DNA of 24,435 nucleotides from Coptodactyla brooksi (Eukaryota > Arthropoda > Insecta > Coleoptera > Scarabaeidae). A model generated the notes under the pieces. It was not told the origin of the DNA, did not search any database, and saw nothing but the letters and a program-made list of their open reading frames with translations. Of the stretch, positions 1 through 11,371 are shown in pieces. Made by a program: the position numbers and the translations under genes. The stretch spans positions 1 to 24,435 of the forward strand of contig JAWQRM010000303.1 of NCBI GenBank assembly GCA_033557675.1. Reading direction: 5' to 3'. Numbering within the stretch: position 1 is the first letter of the stretch; each line of letters begins with the position of its first letter.

Positions 1-58
1 TTTTTTTTTCTTTTCCTATATAGACTCTCCTTTTTTTTCTTTCATTCACTTCTAACTT

Positions 59-60
<2 letters not shown>

Positions 61-103
<43 letters not shown>
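61..103. repeat. (AT)n microsatellite
   Basis: Uninterrupted AT dinucleotide run of about 43 bp, preceded by a pyrimidine-rich stretch from position 1. It lies in what is probably an intron of the G-alpha gene, since further exons are needed to the left of the window. Simple-sequence tract with no other function visible. Confidence 0.95.
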
Positions 104-107
<4 letters not shown>

Positions 108-670
108 TACAAAGCTAAACATTTGTTGAATTTTGTTATGAAACTAAATGTTCCAAACCCACAACTTTGGAACCTTTGAAAATAAACAAGGATGACAAAA
201 ATGGATGGATATTGGGAAAGACAAAAGGATACATAAAACCAAGAAAATGGACAAACAAAAAACAATTTAAAAAATATGAACAGACATGGGAAGTTTTACA
301 ATGGAACTCGGAAAGGTAAAGCTAAAATTGGATAGCCTAAGAAATGGGATACATTACAAAGGACAAAAAGAGAGGAAAAGTCTGGTAGCGTCTCTAAATT
401 TGTAGTAATGCAAAGAATAATCGATGTTTACAAAACTTACAGTTAATGGTGATAACATTAAACAAACTTACCTTTGTGTACATCTCAAATGAGAATAGTA
501 GGTCATTTGACCACTGTTGTTTTAATAAATTACTTGAACTGACCAATATGAAAAGAATTGTAAAACCAAATAATTATAGGACAAATACTTAATGCTAATA
601 ACATATTAAATAATATGAAATAAATGTCTTTTTTTATAATGTGTATGATTAAGAAGGAAAATAAACTATT

Positions 671-872
671 ACCATTAAACGAGGTGAAATTGTGCCAGAG
701 TTGTGGTGACATTGTGCCACTTTTTTTTTGTGCACATTAGCATTTCTTCTTATCGCCGTTGCCCCAGACTTCCCTGCCATCTATTGACAATTCGCTAATT
801 AACCCCTACGGATTGGAGAGTGCGCTGATATGCACAAAAACACGCTGGCACAATTTCACCTCGTTTGACGGT
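671..872. mobile_element. Short non-autonomous element with 28-bp terminal inverted repeats (MITE-like)
   Basis: The arms are 671-698 and 845-872. They match in reverse complement over 28 bp with two mismatches, including a perfect 22-bp core (677-698 against 845-866) containing GAGGTGAAATTGTGCCAG. The 202-bp element has no coding capacity. The inner sequence is less AT-rich than the flanks. I could not identify a clear target-site duplication, so the superfamily is undetermined. It probably lies in an intron of the G-alpha gene. Confidence 0.75.
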
Positions 873-1051
873 ACATTTCATTCAAAAGAAATTATTTTCA
901 AATACCGAATGTCCATGTTTACTCTAATAGTGTTGATTATCATTTGTCATGTCAAAATGCTTGTTAAAAAACAAGTTAATAGATTTTGGATTAATAAAGA
1001 AGGAAAAGTTATAATTAATGTTTACTAGTTATTAACTGTAATATGACTTAC

Positions 1052-1476
1052 GTCTACATATAGTTCTGGTTCTTTTGGTCCAATATTTAGAATAAATTCT
1101 TCTGACTTCTTAATATCTGGATCAGAGATTTCCAGCGGTGGATCAATTCTAATTAAACTATTGACGATTGAGTAAATTGATTCATGTACGTTTTGTCTGA
1201 TATAAATAATTTTTTCTTTCTTTTCCCTAAAATGTTAACTTATATATTATTCATACCATAAGTGTAATGTATTTACTCTTCTGAAAAGCCATTTATATGT
1301 AATATTTTCATCTGCTTGATAATGGTCGTCTTTCCTGATTCTCCAGTACCTAAAAGGAGCAACTTAATTGTCCTCAAGAATGTTTTGTAATCCTTTTTGA
1401 GTTGTTCATCAATAATTTTGGACTGTTCCTCGTTTTCTTTCTCCTGAGGTGTCTTTTGCTGAGTACAACCAAACAT
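1052..1476 (-). CDS. Gs-class heterotrimeric G-protein alpha subunit, N-terminal part (partial; G-alpha-f-like)
   Basis: Two coding exons are visible: 1277-1476 (starting ATG TTT GGT TGT) and 1052-1226, joined across a 50-bp intron with GTAAAT and TTTTAG ends in matching phase. They encode 125 residues; exon 2 ends in frame at a GTAAGT donor and the rest lies off the left edge. Seen: an acidic/basic N-terminal helix, then the P-loop GTGESGKTT at about 46-54, then KQMKILHINGFSEEE, which is the Gs-class signature, and the start of the helical domain. Family knowledge: G-alpha subunits bind GTP and relay receptor signals at the inner plasma membrane. The N-terminus is MFGC, so there is no Gly2 for myristoylation; Cys4 may be palmitoylated as Cys3 is in Gs. 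The Mg-binding P-loop Ser is Thr. These traits and GKTTIIKQM suggest the insect G-alpha-f branch rather than canonical Gs; this subtype is inferred from memory. Confidence 0.9.
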
Positions 1477-2427
1477 ATTGAGTGATGACACACGTAGTAT
1501 ATGTGTATGTAATGGACAGAATAGAAAATTTCTTAGAACCACTTGAAATAATGATTTGGCACATTCTGAAATAGTATTCAACTTTTAAATTATTTAAATA
1601 CTACATATAACTAACATAGACTTACAGAGCTCAATTGGTATATTTTTGATTCAACATTTCAAACCACATCAATTTCTAATTACACACACCCTGTAACATT
1701 GGTTGATGTGCTCTTAAAAATTGTAATCTTATCTTCTTGTGATAACTATTATATATATAAATTATTTAGAAGAATGTTTATCTGATCGTTTGAGTGGGGC
1801 TCTATTACTTAGTGTCTAGTAGAAAACTCAATAACTTAACATTTACTGAACGATATCATGAAAAAATAAAAATTGTCCTTACCTGATAAATTTAAGTTTG
1901 TTAGCAAATGAATGAGTTATGTTTTTTCAATGGTATGTGACTTTTTATCTCCAATATATTTTTGTTGACATAATCTGAAATTTATTATATCAGAATCGTG
2001 ATAAAAACGTGCTGATGCTAGATACTTTTATAATATTTATTGTGCATTAATCATGTAATTAAATAATTAGATTTTTTTTTAATTATTTAATCCACTATGT
2101 TTTTAACAAACTCCAGGTCTGCTTTGCATCCTTGCAACTCAGGTTGAAACCATTCGAAATTAAGAAATGTTTACTCAGCATTGTAGTTAGTACTTTATAC
2201 ACAATGCTTAGGAGTGTAATACCCTCTGTAATTTGCACATATAAACATGTTCTTATTTTTTGATATAGGCACGATGATTTTGGCCTTTCATTAATTTTAA
2301 CTTGTAAATTTGTTTTATAACTCGCCCTACAGTGATAAAAAACGCTGTATTTTAAAAGATGACTGAAATTTCACTGAAACATGAAGGTAAGTTCAATTCT
2401 TTCAGTTTTTAATACCCGACAGACATG

Positions 2428-2428
2428 T

Positions 2429-2453
<25 letters not shown>
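2428..2453. repeat. (TA)n microsatellite
   Basis: Pure TA dinucleotide run of about 26 bp in intergenic DNA. Confidence 0.95.
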
Positions 2454-2460
<7 letters not shown>

Positions 2461-4477
2461 AATAATTTAATATTATGAACTAGTTTTAATTCTTAAAAAT
2501 AAGTATTTTTGGTTGTTTTAAGACCAAAATATTTTTAATATATCAGTTTCTTCCACCCATTGTATTGTCACTTAAATGCTAAACTGCATCCTTGTTTAAT
2601 TCTTCGTCGTTGTTTACTGTTCCACATTCATCTTCGACTTTTAAATTACTGAGTTTCTATTTGCTCTACTTATTCCAGAATTTGTCCTCTCTCTGTCGGA
2701 TATTATTTTGAATATTGTTGAAATGTTTTCTAGTATTTCTCTTTTTTTCTTGATAACTGCACTTGCAGAGCGAACTTAAAGGATTTTAATCTTTCGGTTC
2801 AAACTCGTATGCATCCACTCATTTATTCTGAATCAACCATTTTCTTACCTCACAGGTTTAAGTTCTTCAACAGTTGGCTAAAACAAAACTACTGTTTTCT
2901 TCATCCAGCATATGTAAAAGTCGAAGTAGCAAGCTTTGTCTGCAAAATAATTTAATTAACCTAGTAGCATTTTGACCGAAAACCTAGCTTTCCAACATAT
3001 TTCTTTTAACATTTTCTATCTTGCAAAACGAATCATTGAATCAATTCTTAAATATGTCTGACATCATCCATGTGTTCTATAGGTATAACTTTGTTTTTGA
3101 AAGCCCTAAGATTTTCTGCTTTGCCATTTACAAGAAGTCTTAGTTTGAATGTCAGTTCTATTCGTATAAGATTGGAAATGAAAATTACCCTGTTGAAAAA
3201 AGTCGTAAAGTTTTATTAAACCTCAATGTTTTACAAAAACCCAGGATAGAATACCATTTTATTTTATAAACTAGAACATTATATACAACTTATACATAAA
3301 TACAACAATTTTACCTTTCTGTTCTTCCTCTATTTTTCTTCATATTAGATATAGTAGACGTTCCTGCCTTATACATGTCTAGGATCTCCATATATGCAGT
3401 ATCTTTGTTTTAATAATGATTCCACCTTAAAAAGTTTACTTTCGATGAATTGGTATAATTTCAATTTGTTGGTCAGTGTTTAGATCCTCTTACAATTTGT
3501 ATGCCTGTGTAATGGTCAGTTATCATTACACTGCAGAAATATTTGGATGACATCTTAGAGGAGTTCATTTGCGTTATGTTTGAATAACAAAAAGTCCTTA
3601 ACGTACCAAAATTACAAAACGTTCAAAAATTTACTAACTTATTCCTGAAAAAGATAATTAATAATTTGGTTTGGTAAATAGCATCATTTAATTTCTCGAT
3701 TGTATGTACATAATCCAAACCTGGTTTATTTTCATGAGCCCTGTCCAATAAAACATTTGAATATTGAGTTGAATGACAATAAAAAATGTTGCTAGATTTA
3801 GGAATTTCTTCTACACATTTTAGAGCACGCAACATAAACTTTTTATTTTTTACTTTTTATTTATTTTCCATTTCTTAGATAAGTCATGGTAGAAGTGTCA
3901 GAACAGTAGAATAGTCAATTTACATAATATTTCCAGTATGAAAAGATGCGCCCTTCAAACAAATATTTCTATCATGACCTTCAAAGAAATAAAGCGCATT
4001 TATAAGAACAGCAAGCCGTTAGCAGAGTGCTAATGATGCGCATCTGTTAAGCAGTGTTAAGATAAAAATATGTTTTGCCTGGACAAAACCTTATCCAAGA
4101 CATTGTAGGCCTCAGACAGCATTCAACTTTTTGTTGTTTGTGGTTATTTATCAATGGCTGTACAAACTGAATTTTATAAAAATAGAAATGTAACTTGTTA
4201 AGTACTATTTCCAAAGCAGAGGCATGTCCGCAATGGATTTCCTTGGAGTTTGAATAACAAGCAGCAGATATTTTCCTCAGAATGAACAGACCATTGATTT
4301 ACCCCATCTTTTATCAACAATTTTTCTCTCTCTGCCATCAGATGAAGAACCTTGCAATCTTTTGCATGAATTTGCGTGTGTATTTGATATACATAATCAT
4401 ATCTGAGATTTAAAAAAATAATACATAATTTGTATATAGAAAAATGTGTATATAAAACGGTGTTAACAAAAGAATAT

Positions 4478-4483
4478 TTTATT
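4478..4483 (-). promoter_or_regulatory. Candidate ERGIC-53 poly(A) signal
   Basis: The minus strand reads AATAAA here, about 210 nt past the ERGIC-53 stop codon. The distance is reasonable for an insect 3' UTR. Such hexamers are frequent in AT-rich DNA, so the assignment is tentative. Confidence 0.4.
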
Positions 4484-4691
4484 ACTGTTTTTATGCAATT
4501 TGTACAATATTATTATACAAAACGAAAAAACATTTAAGTTGGGATGCAATTCTAAAATATAGGTAAACTTAACGGAAGACGTAAAACCTAAAATCTCAGT
4601 ACGATGAACAATCACTAACTGACTGATGGATGTGGTATATGAAGATGACTTACGTGACGTGATTATTCACAAATTTTACAACCTATTTGAA

Positions 4692-7600
4692 TTAGTAGAA
4701 TTTCTTTGCCTGACTGTCTTTGTTGTCCCTATAACAAAAACAAAATTAATAAAATAATACTATATTATTCTAATTATTATATTTTTTATAACCTACCTGT
4801 ACAGTAAATATCCTAAAAGAATTACGAGTTGGATTACAGCGATGACAAGTAAAGTGGTCAGGCTAACACAAGTGGTGGTTGGACAATTTGGTTTTTCCGA
4901 CAGCTTCTGTATGACATGACCGTAGTTTTGCTTTATATGGTTCAATCCGTCTCTCATCTCTGTAATAAGGGCTTGGGAATCGTATCCTACTGATTGTACT
5001 TGAGCTGTTGGTTGTTTAGCTTGGTTGTTAATTATCGTGTCCGAACGTTGTTTTACTTCTAACACAAATTGCCTGCAACAGAAATACTGATGAAAAAATG
5101 TTCAATACATTCTAGACAGTCTGAATTTCTCAATTCTTAGTACTAATGCATTTGAATGCCATTTTTTAACTTAACTATAAACCCTTTTCACTTTGAGCAA
5201 GCTAAAAATGAAATCAGCAAACAACTGAGGTACTTCAAAGTATAAACAATTGAAATTTTATACAAAGGTGTAAACGGCATTAGCCCTCTGTCTTTATTAA
5301 GCCTATTCCTACATTTGATAACTTCTAAACTTTCAAGTGCGTGCAAGAATATATTGTTGAATACATTTCTAAGTGATTTACGTTATCTACACTTATCCTA
5401 CAGTTGTTGTTAACATATTCATTACCCGATTAAAATTATGGAATGTCAAATGAGGAACTAAGCGAAGCCACGTGTACGTCTGCAGTAGCAAACGTGTTAA
5501 AAGCATATTTGGCTGCTAGATTCCTCTGACTATTCTTTAAGTGAGTTATATGCTCTTTGAACCTAGTTTTGACAGATCATCGAGTCTGTCCAACATACTT
5601 TTTATCACAATCCTTACAATTTACTTCATGTATTCCAATTTTTTCAACATATTATATTATCTTTTGGATGACTTAACAATGTTTCTAACACGTTACACTG
5701 AAAAACAAATTTCATACCTGTTTAATTGAAAATCTTAAAAATGTGAGAAACAAGAGGATTATTTTCTGAAGAGTAGGAGGGACCCTTGCATAGCTCAGCG
5801 GTTAGAGTCCTTGAAATGAAAGCAGAAAGTCGCAGGTTCAAATTCTGCTCGGAGGTTAACTTATCTTCTTGTTTCAATAAAAGCAATAAACCACTTATTT
5901 CATATCTGAGCAAAAGGTCCATAGAAAAATAGCAAAATTCGTACGAATAAATTCTAACATTTTTTATCATCATCATAACCTCTTTATACCTTTCGGTGTC
6001 AAGGGGAAGGTCACATCGAACTGTATAGAGAATAATTTTTCCTTAAGGTTTTGATATTGATCACCCGACCAGATACGAAAATTAAAAACAAGCTCTTGGT
6101 TCTGGCCTAACTGATGGTGAAATTTTGAAGTAGCTGCCAAAGGTAGGTGTAATCAAATGTACATGCCTAATTAATGCTTGATACTGCTCAATAAACCTGG
6201 AAAACCACTAAATCCTATCTATATCGCAGTCACCTACATTTCTAAATTGTTCAAAAATTATTACTTGAATAGCTAATACATGTCAGTCGAAAATATCCTA
6301 CAAAGATTTCTAAGACATTAGTAAGCTGGATTGGCACAAATAAGTAAATGTTAAATATGCGAAAACTTACATAAACAAAAGTATAGTGATAAGATTTGTT
6401 ACCTTATCTCTCTAACCGCATTGCTGATGATATTTTGGTTATTTATCACTGTTTCAACTTCATGTCTACGAATGGTGTCAACGTAGCCACCACCCTGTTG
6501 AGGTGGAGCTTGTCCTGATGGAGGAGGTGCTTGACCCGGAGCAAGCTGCTGATTAGAAATCAGACTCAATGTTCTTTCCTGCCTTCCAATGACTTCATCT
6601 AATTTCCTGTGCAAGTCTCTTATAGTGTCGAACATTTGTGATTGACTTTGAAATATCAATCGCATTTCTCTTTGGTTATCACTCTCAAACCATTCATCCA
6701 TGTTGCCATCTTGCTGCAAAAATAGTTGGCAATTAAATATTTCAAGAATAATGCCAAACAATAGTTACCTCTAATTCTGGATGTTCTTTCTTGTAATCTG
6801 CTTTTTGTTGCTCCAACTTTTGCTGATATTCTTGGTATTCTTGTGTAAGTTTTTGAGCATCTTCACCTGGAACTGAAAAACAACAATTAAGAAAATAATC
6901 ATAAATATGGGTGTAATTTACAAATAATGTGAACTTATATGTCAATACAACTGTTAATAATTTTGTTTGTTTACATATTGTTAGTCATGAATACCAATCT
7001 ACTCATTATTTCTCACAGCTAAAAAAATGTAAGTCTAGATTGCAAGTAAGGGCAAGTAAGTTTGTCTTGTTAAACTTGTTCATAATTACAATGAACTTAT
7101 ATCTTTTTCGAATGCTAATAAAAAGGCATTTTATATAAAAATGTGCGATATTATTGTCTACAATATTTAACACTGTTTGAAATATCTCTGTTTTTTATGA
7201 TAAAATATAGTTTTATAACATTGTTATTAAAATTGCGACAGTTTATTATTATACACCTCTAGCGGCTCAGTCCTCCCGGCTACAGATATCAGAAAACAAC
7301 CCTCTTGACCTGACATACTAATCTGGATCTTTAGACTGAATGGAAACCGTTGAACCGAACCATTAATACAAACGTTTAATGCTTATCTCTAGTTTCGTAG
7401 AATTAATTAATTAATGTATACAATGTTATACGTTGGTATCATCCTACAAATTTTATCTTTTAATTGGAATATCTCGCAAAGCTACATTTTCAGACAGACA
7501 TCAAAGTTTAAAAGTTGATAATTTAAGAACACATTTTGTAATTACTTGTAATTAAACGGAACAATACTATAAATACATTAGTAGGTATTTATTGTTTTTG

Positions 7601-10600
7601 AAATAATGTTTGATTGCATATAATAATTTTTAATAAATGCCTAAATGTATCATTGTTGGTGACTATTTCTCGTTTTAATGGTATTCTGCCCATTTAATGA
7701 TTTTTTAGTGCCTAAACTTATAACAACTAATCATATGGCAAATTGATACCTGTCAAATTCTGTTAAAAACACTCAAAAATATGTCTATTAAAAAAAATTG
7801 ATAAGACATTATCAACCATCAAATACAATTGTAAACACGGTTATCAAACTAGTAGAGGCTTAAATTTCAGATACTACACCAGTTACAAGCTTGTTAACAG
7901 GAGTAATCAATCAATAATTTAGAAAAATATTATATTAACTTACGGCTGCTTCCTTGCTGACCCTGATCAAGAGAATGTAAACTTGTAGTCAAGAAATGGA
8001 TAACATCATGATCATCAGCAAGTCCTCCTGTGGCAGCAGATAGACCAAAGTACCCGTTCTTGGGCAGCACAACATTTTCTACGCGGAAGCACACCTCATA
8101 ATCTTTATCATTATTAGTCATTCCATTGTGGAATAATAGCGTGAGGATGTTCTGGGTGTATTCAATCCTGGCTCTGGTTGGAAACGGTTTGTTTCTAAAG
8201 TCTCTTAAACAACCGGCTAGTAGTTGATTGGCGCCATCCCTGGGATAAGAAGTAATTTATTTAGTAACTAAATACTACATATTTTAATGCCTTCCTTACA
8301 ATTTTTATTATGTAGTTCTATTTTCAAATAACACAATATTTCATGATAACAAATAACAGAAATAAAAATAGCAAGATGACTTTTACAGGTTTTCTGCGGT
8401 TATTTTAGGATGGTAACATGATAAACACTTGATATGATAAGCAGAGGTCATAATACTCCTTTGATTATTCTGTGCATTCTGAACATTTAATCTTTGTTAA
8501 AAATTTTGCCATGTTTGTGACTCATAAGCTATGTATCAATATTTACAAAAATATGCAATTTACATTAAATATATTTCATAATCGATGTTTGATTGATTAA
8601 GACAATTAAAATTACTTTACTTGAAATTTCATACAATTTTTTTTCTAAATACATAATGTCGGTTTTATAATCCGCATAAAATCTACATATTGTAATACTA
8701 AAAATATCGTGATATGTACAAATTATAAATCGAAGGTACAGTTACTACACCTCTGTTACGCTAATAACCTCTTGTAATAGTTAAAAAGTGATCATTTATT
8801 TGGTAAGGATAAAGTTAGAGATATATAAGAAAAATTAGAGAGAAAGAAACGTGAAATAGTAAAGGAAAAAGTAAGAACTTAATATAAACTTAAAGAAGCA
8901 AAAACGAGCCAAAACTACCGTGAAATTCTAGAAAGATACCTTAGATGTATAGTAACACAATTAAACAAGCTACACAATGCAGCTGTGAAGTAGTAGTTAA
9001 AATGGAAAACTATTAAGGGAAAGAATGAAAAAATGTGGGAAAAGAATAAAAACGATGGAAAAAATTCATTAACAAAACTAAAATAGGGAACGATATTAAT
9101 GGAGGAAGAAGAAATACTGTCAAGATCGAGACAACATTTAATGAAATTATTGTAAGCGGAGCAAGGGAGGAACAGAAAAACACTAAAGAAAGAGAACTGT
9201 ATAGAGAGAATGAAGAGATGAAGGCAAGACTTATAACAACCAAAGAACTAGAAAATACAATGCAGGAAGTTAAATTCGGGAATGCACCAGGACAGGGTGA
9301 GCTAATAGGTGAAATGATAAGATTTCATGATGACTCGTAAATAGGAGCTCATAAATATTTGAAAACAAATAAAGATAGAAAAGCTATACCAAATGAATGG
9401 AGGCTTTGAATTATAACACCAATATATAAATCAAGTACATTACAAGTACAGCTGGAAAAATACATGTGCCTATTTTCGAAAATTGGCTTAGAGAGGTAGT
9501 AAAACATACTTTGGACGATACACGATAATTTTAGAAGGAATAGAGAAATCGAAAAAACTTTCGATCGAATAAAAGTGAAAAGGATAGAAGTTCCATCTGA
9601 ATGAGAGGTTTTAAAAGAATTAATAGAAAAAATAAAGAGCTCATTCAATAGGATACATGAAAAGTCAAAGAAATTCATATATTCAACTATGTCCATACAA
9701 TACTATTTGATGTAGTATTAGATGAAACAGTGAAACAAGGCCAAAAGGATTGTAAGAGAAATTGGCAGTGGGATTTTGAAAAATGAATGTTGTTAGGGCC
9801 ACGGAGTTGTACTTTGCGAATGACATAATAATAGCAGAAAGAGAAAAGATTTCCAGCACAGCAGAAAACAAAGATTGCAGAAACAGTGTCAATATAAATA
9901 ATATGGAATGTATACAAGACAAAGAAGCATTACAATGGCAAAAACAGGAACATTTTTTAAGTCAATAAAGTATAACTTACAAGGAAGAAAAGAAATACCA
10001 GAAAAACCAAAGCAGAAGTGGTTTCAGAAAAAGAAATTAAACAGCACTGAAATGAGGTTTTCCCAAAAAATAAGGGGAAGAACAAGGATAGATACAATAA
10101 GGAGTGAAGAGAATACGATGGACTTGGACATGACACCACCAGAAGTGACTGTGCAACAAAATCAACTAAGGTGGATGAGACATATGCAGAGGATGGAAGA
10201 AACCGATTAGTAAAGTTATGAAAGATATATAATGATAGAGAAACTGAAAAAAGGGGAAAGAGAAGACCCACAAAGAATTTGCAGGAAGATGTAAGGAAGA
10301 TTGCAGAAGAAATAGGAATAACATGAGCGGAAGTAGCACGATAGGGGAAAGATAGGATAGGCTGGAAGGAAATAAGGAGAAGGATTTCTTAACTCAATTG
10401 CATGAAACCACATATCAAAAGGTAGATGAAATTACAGCTTATATGATTGTAAATAATCAAAGTAAATTAGTTGATACTTACTGTGTATGATCAAATACTT
10501 TTGTACCATCATTGAGCACAGCCATAATGTATGGGTTGTTATGCTTGTTATCATTATCGAAAGAATCAAAGAATACACCTAAACCGTTCCATTTATCTGA

Positions 10601-11371
10601 TGAACCGAAGACATTGCCGTCATAGCTGCCTTTGTTCAGTGTGTACCAGAAAGCCTATAGATAATTGTAACATATGGCATAATTTTAAAACTACGATATT
10701 CGTAGCTTACCAAACCATCTGCTCCTACCCTACCTCTTCCCGTGACCCGAAACGCTATGTCTACTTCCCAGTAATCAAAATTAATGGGGGTTTTCGTCCA
10801 AATGGCACCTTTTTGACTTCGTAACGAGGGAGCTACTCTCACATTTTCAGCACTAGCTATCGCATCTAGAGTTATGAAAAATAATTATGTGAAAATCTTA
10901 TAATATATTCTGAATATAAGGCAGTTTAAATAAGTGTTTTCTTTAGAATAACTAATTTTAAGCCATCAATTATCTATAAAAACGCTTTTCATTCATCATT
11001 TCCACAAAAATACGATATCCAACATCTGTTTTTAGGTTATATACGTGTCAAAAATTGAAGGTAACTTTGTACCTATCTCAGACATACCGCATTCATTACC
11101 TTTCTCCAAATCTCGCGTTCGCAACAAAGACAGGTCGGAACAACGTACGTCTGAGCCAAGCGACAATTTTACATACGTGTACTAAAATCTCTTACTTACT
11201 TCCACCGTACTCCCAAAACGGCACGCTGCCGTCCTTTTGCGCTAAATAGGGCGGCTTGAAGGAATATTTGTACTCAAATCTCCTGTGCATTAAATTCCCA
11301 TTCACTAAACTAAACACAGCTAATAAAATATACACTATAATTGGAAAATTTAAATTGTCCATCTTTCCCAT
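4692..11371 (-). CDS. ERGIC53: ERGIC-53 / LMAN1 L-type cargo lectin
   Basis: Mannose-binding membrane lectin that carries glycoproteins from ER to Golgi. Exons: 11200-11371, 10711-10865, 10482-10654, 7944-8239, 6769-6872, 6403-6713, 4797-5072, 4692-4728; together 1524 nt, 507 aa, close to human LMAN1 (510). All introns are GT/AG and phases agree. Order: signal peptide (about 1-25); L-type lectin domain (about 30-265) with the sugar/calcium residues conserved, Asp107, Asp139, Asn143, His165 and Asp168, matching human D121, D152, N156, H178 and D181; the disulfide cysteines in AGCLRDF and EVCFRVEN; a charged helical/coiled-coil stalk with a Pro/Gln/Gly-rich linker in exon 6; paired luminal cysteines Cys467 and Cys472, expected to join oligomers; a transmembrane helix (about 475-495); and cytosolic tail ending KKFY, a dilysine ER-retrieval plus aromatic ER-exit signal. 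Start: the first in-frame ATG (MGKMDNL); the second, three codons on, is also possible. Confidence 0.97.
5340..5729 (-). pseudogene. Penelope-like element remnant, GIY-YIG endonuclease part (copy 1)
   Basis: On the minus strand, one frame reads GIHEVNCKDCDKKYVGQT, then a stop, then SVKTRFKEHITHLKN. This is the core of the GIY-YIG endonuclease found at the C-terminus of Penelope-like retroelements: paired cysteines, YVGQT for YIGQT, and RFKEH. Stops and frameshifts show it is dead. It lies in ERGIC-53 intron 6, in the same orientation as the host gene. A related copy lies at about 12530-12976; the two share nucleotide similarity that continues past the endonuclease into a region with ACACTTATCCTA. 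Confidence 0.75.
5784..5855 (+). repeat. tRNA-like sequence (tRNA pseudogene or head of a SINE)
   Basis: A 72-nt stretch with tRNA layout: A box TAGCTCAGCGG, B box GGTTCAAATTC, a 4-bp D stem (GCTC/GAGT), a 5-bp T stem (GCAGG/TCTGC, one wobble) around TTCAAAT, and an acceptor stem with five of seven pairs. The 23 nt between D and T arms is the normal length. The anticodon stem is poor and the base at position 33 is A rather than T, so it is unlikely to be a working tRNA. Pol III promoter boxes plus a non-tRNA flank in an intron suggest a SINE head; a second copy would be needed to prove that. Confidence 0.6.
6873..7943 (-). other. ERGIC-53 intron 4, nothing recognised
   Basis: A 1071-bp intron between lectin exon 4 and stalk exon 5. 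AT-rich, with one short GC-richer patch around 7255-7330. I see no coding sequence, RNA gene or clear repeat in it. Confidence 0.6.
8815..10410 (+). mobile_element. Dead non-LTR retrotransposon (RTE/CR1-type reverse transcriptase remnant)
   Basis: The plus strand carries heavily interrupted coding sequence for a LINE reverse transcriptase and its C-terminal region. Recognisable pieces in order: TMQEVKFGNAPGQGELIGEM (about 9260-9315; family K-x-GKAPG-x-D-x-I), IPNEWRL-IITPIYKSS (about 9385-9435), a reverse-transcriptase core that is largely lost, then a C-terminal part with EMRFSQKIRGRTRIDTIRSE, QLRWMRHMQRMEE (about 10050-10205) and RRPTKNLQEDVRKIAEEIG ending in RIGWKEIRRR (about 10260-10390). 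Purine-rich plus-strand composition is typical of such ORFs. Stops and frameshifts throughout show it is inactive. It lies in ERGIC-53 intron 3, antisense to the gene. Clade assignment between RTE, CR1 and relatives is uncertain. Confidence 0.8.

Larger units (their letters stand above)
1..1051. other. Probable G-alpha intron DNA, no further exon seen
   Basis: The G-alpha reading frame leaves exon 2 at a clean GTAAGT donor just right of this stretch, so this DNA should be intron 2 up to the window edge. I looked on the minus strand for the next expected segment of a Gs-class alpha subunit and did not find it. The stretch holds the AT microsatellite and the inverted-repeat element at 671-872; the rest is AT-rich with no recognised content. 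Confidence 0.55.
1477..4691. other. Intergenic DNA, no confident gene
   Basis: Lies upstream of the G-alpha start and downstream of ERGIC-53, both on the minus strand. It should contain the G-alpha promoter and any 5' non-coding exon, plus the ERGIC-53 3' UTR at the right end. A TA microsatellite occupies 2428-2453. The minus strand has scattered coding-like stretches between about 3080 and 3840 that look like an eroded transposon, but I cannot name the family. Nothing else is supportable. Confidence 0.5.

Noticed and set aside
759..1028. 89-codon plus-strand open frame
   Set aside because: It runs through the right terminal repeat of the 671-872 element and AT-rich DNA; no family likeness and composition as expected by chance.
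5784..5855. Functional tRNA gene
   Set aside because: Anticodon stem has only three pairs, position 33 is A, and the acceptor stem has two mismatches.
9013..10413. Several minus-strand open frames rich in Phe, Leu, Ser and Ile
   Set aside because: They are antisense to the purine-rich dead LINE; their pyrimidine-rich codons mimic hydrophobic proteins.
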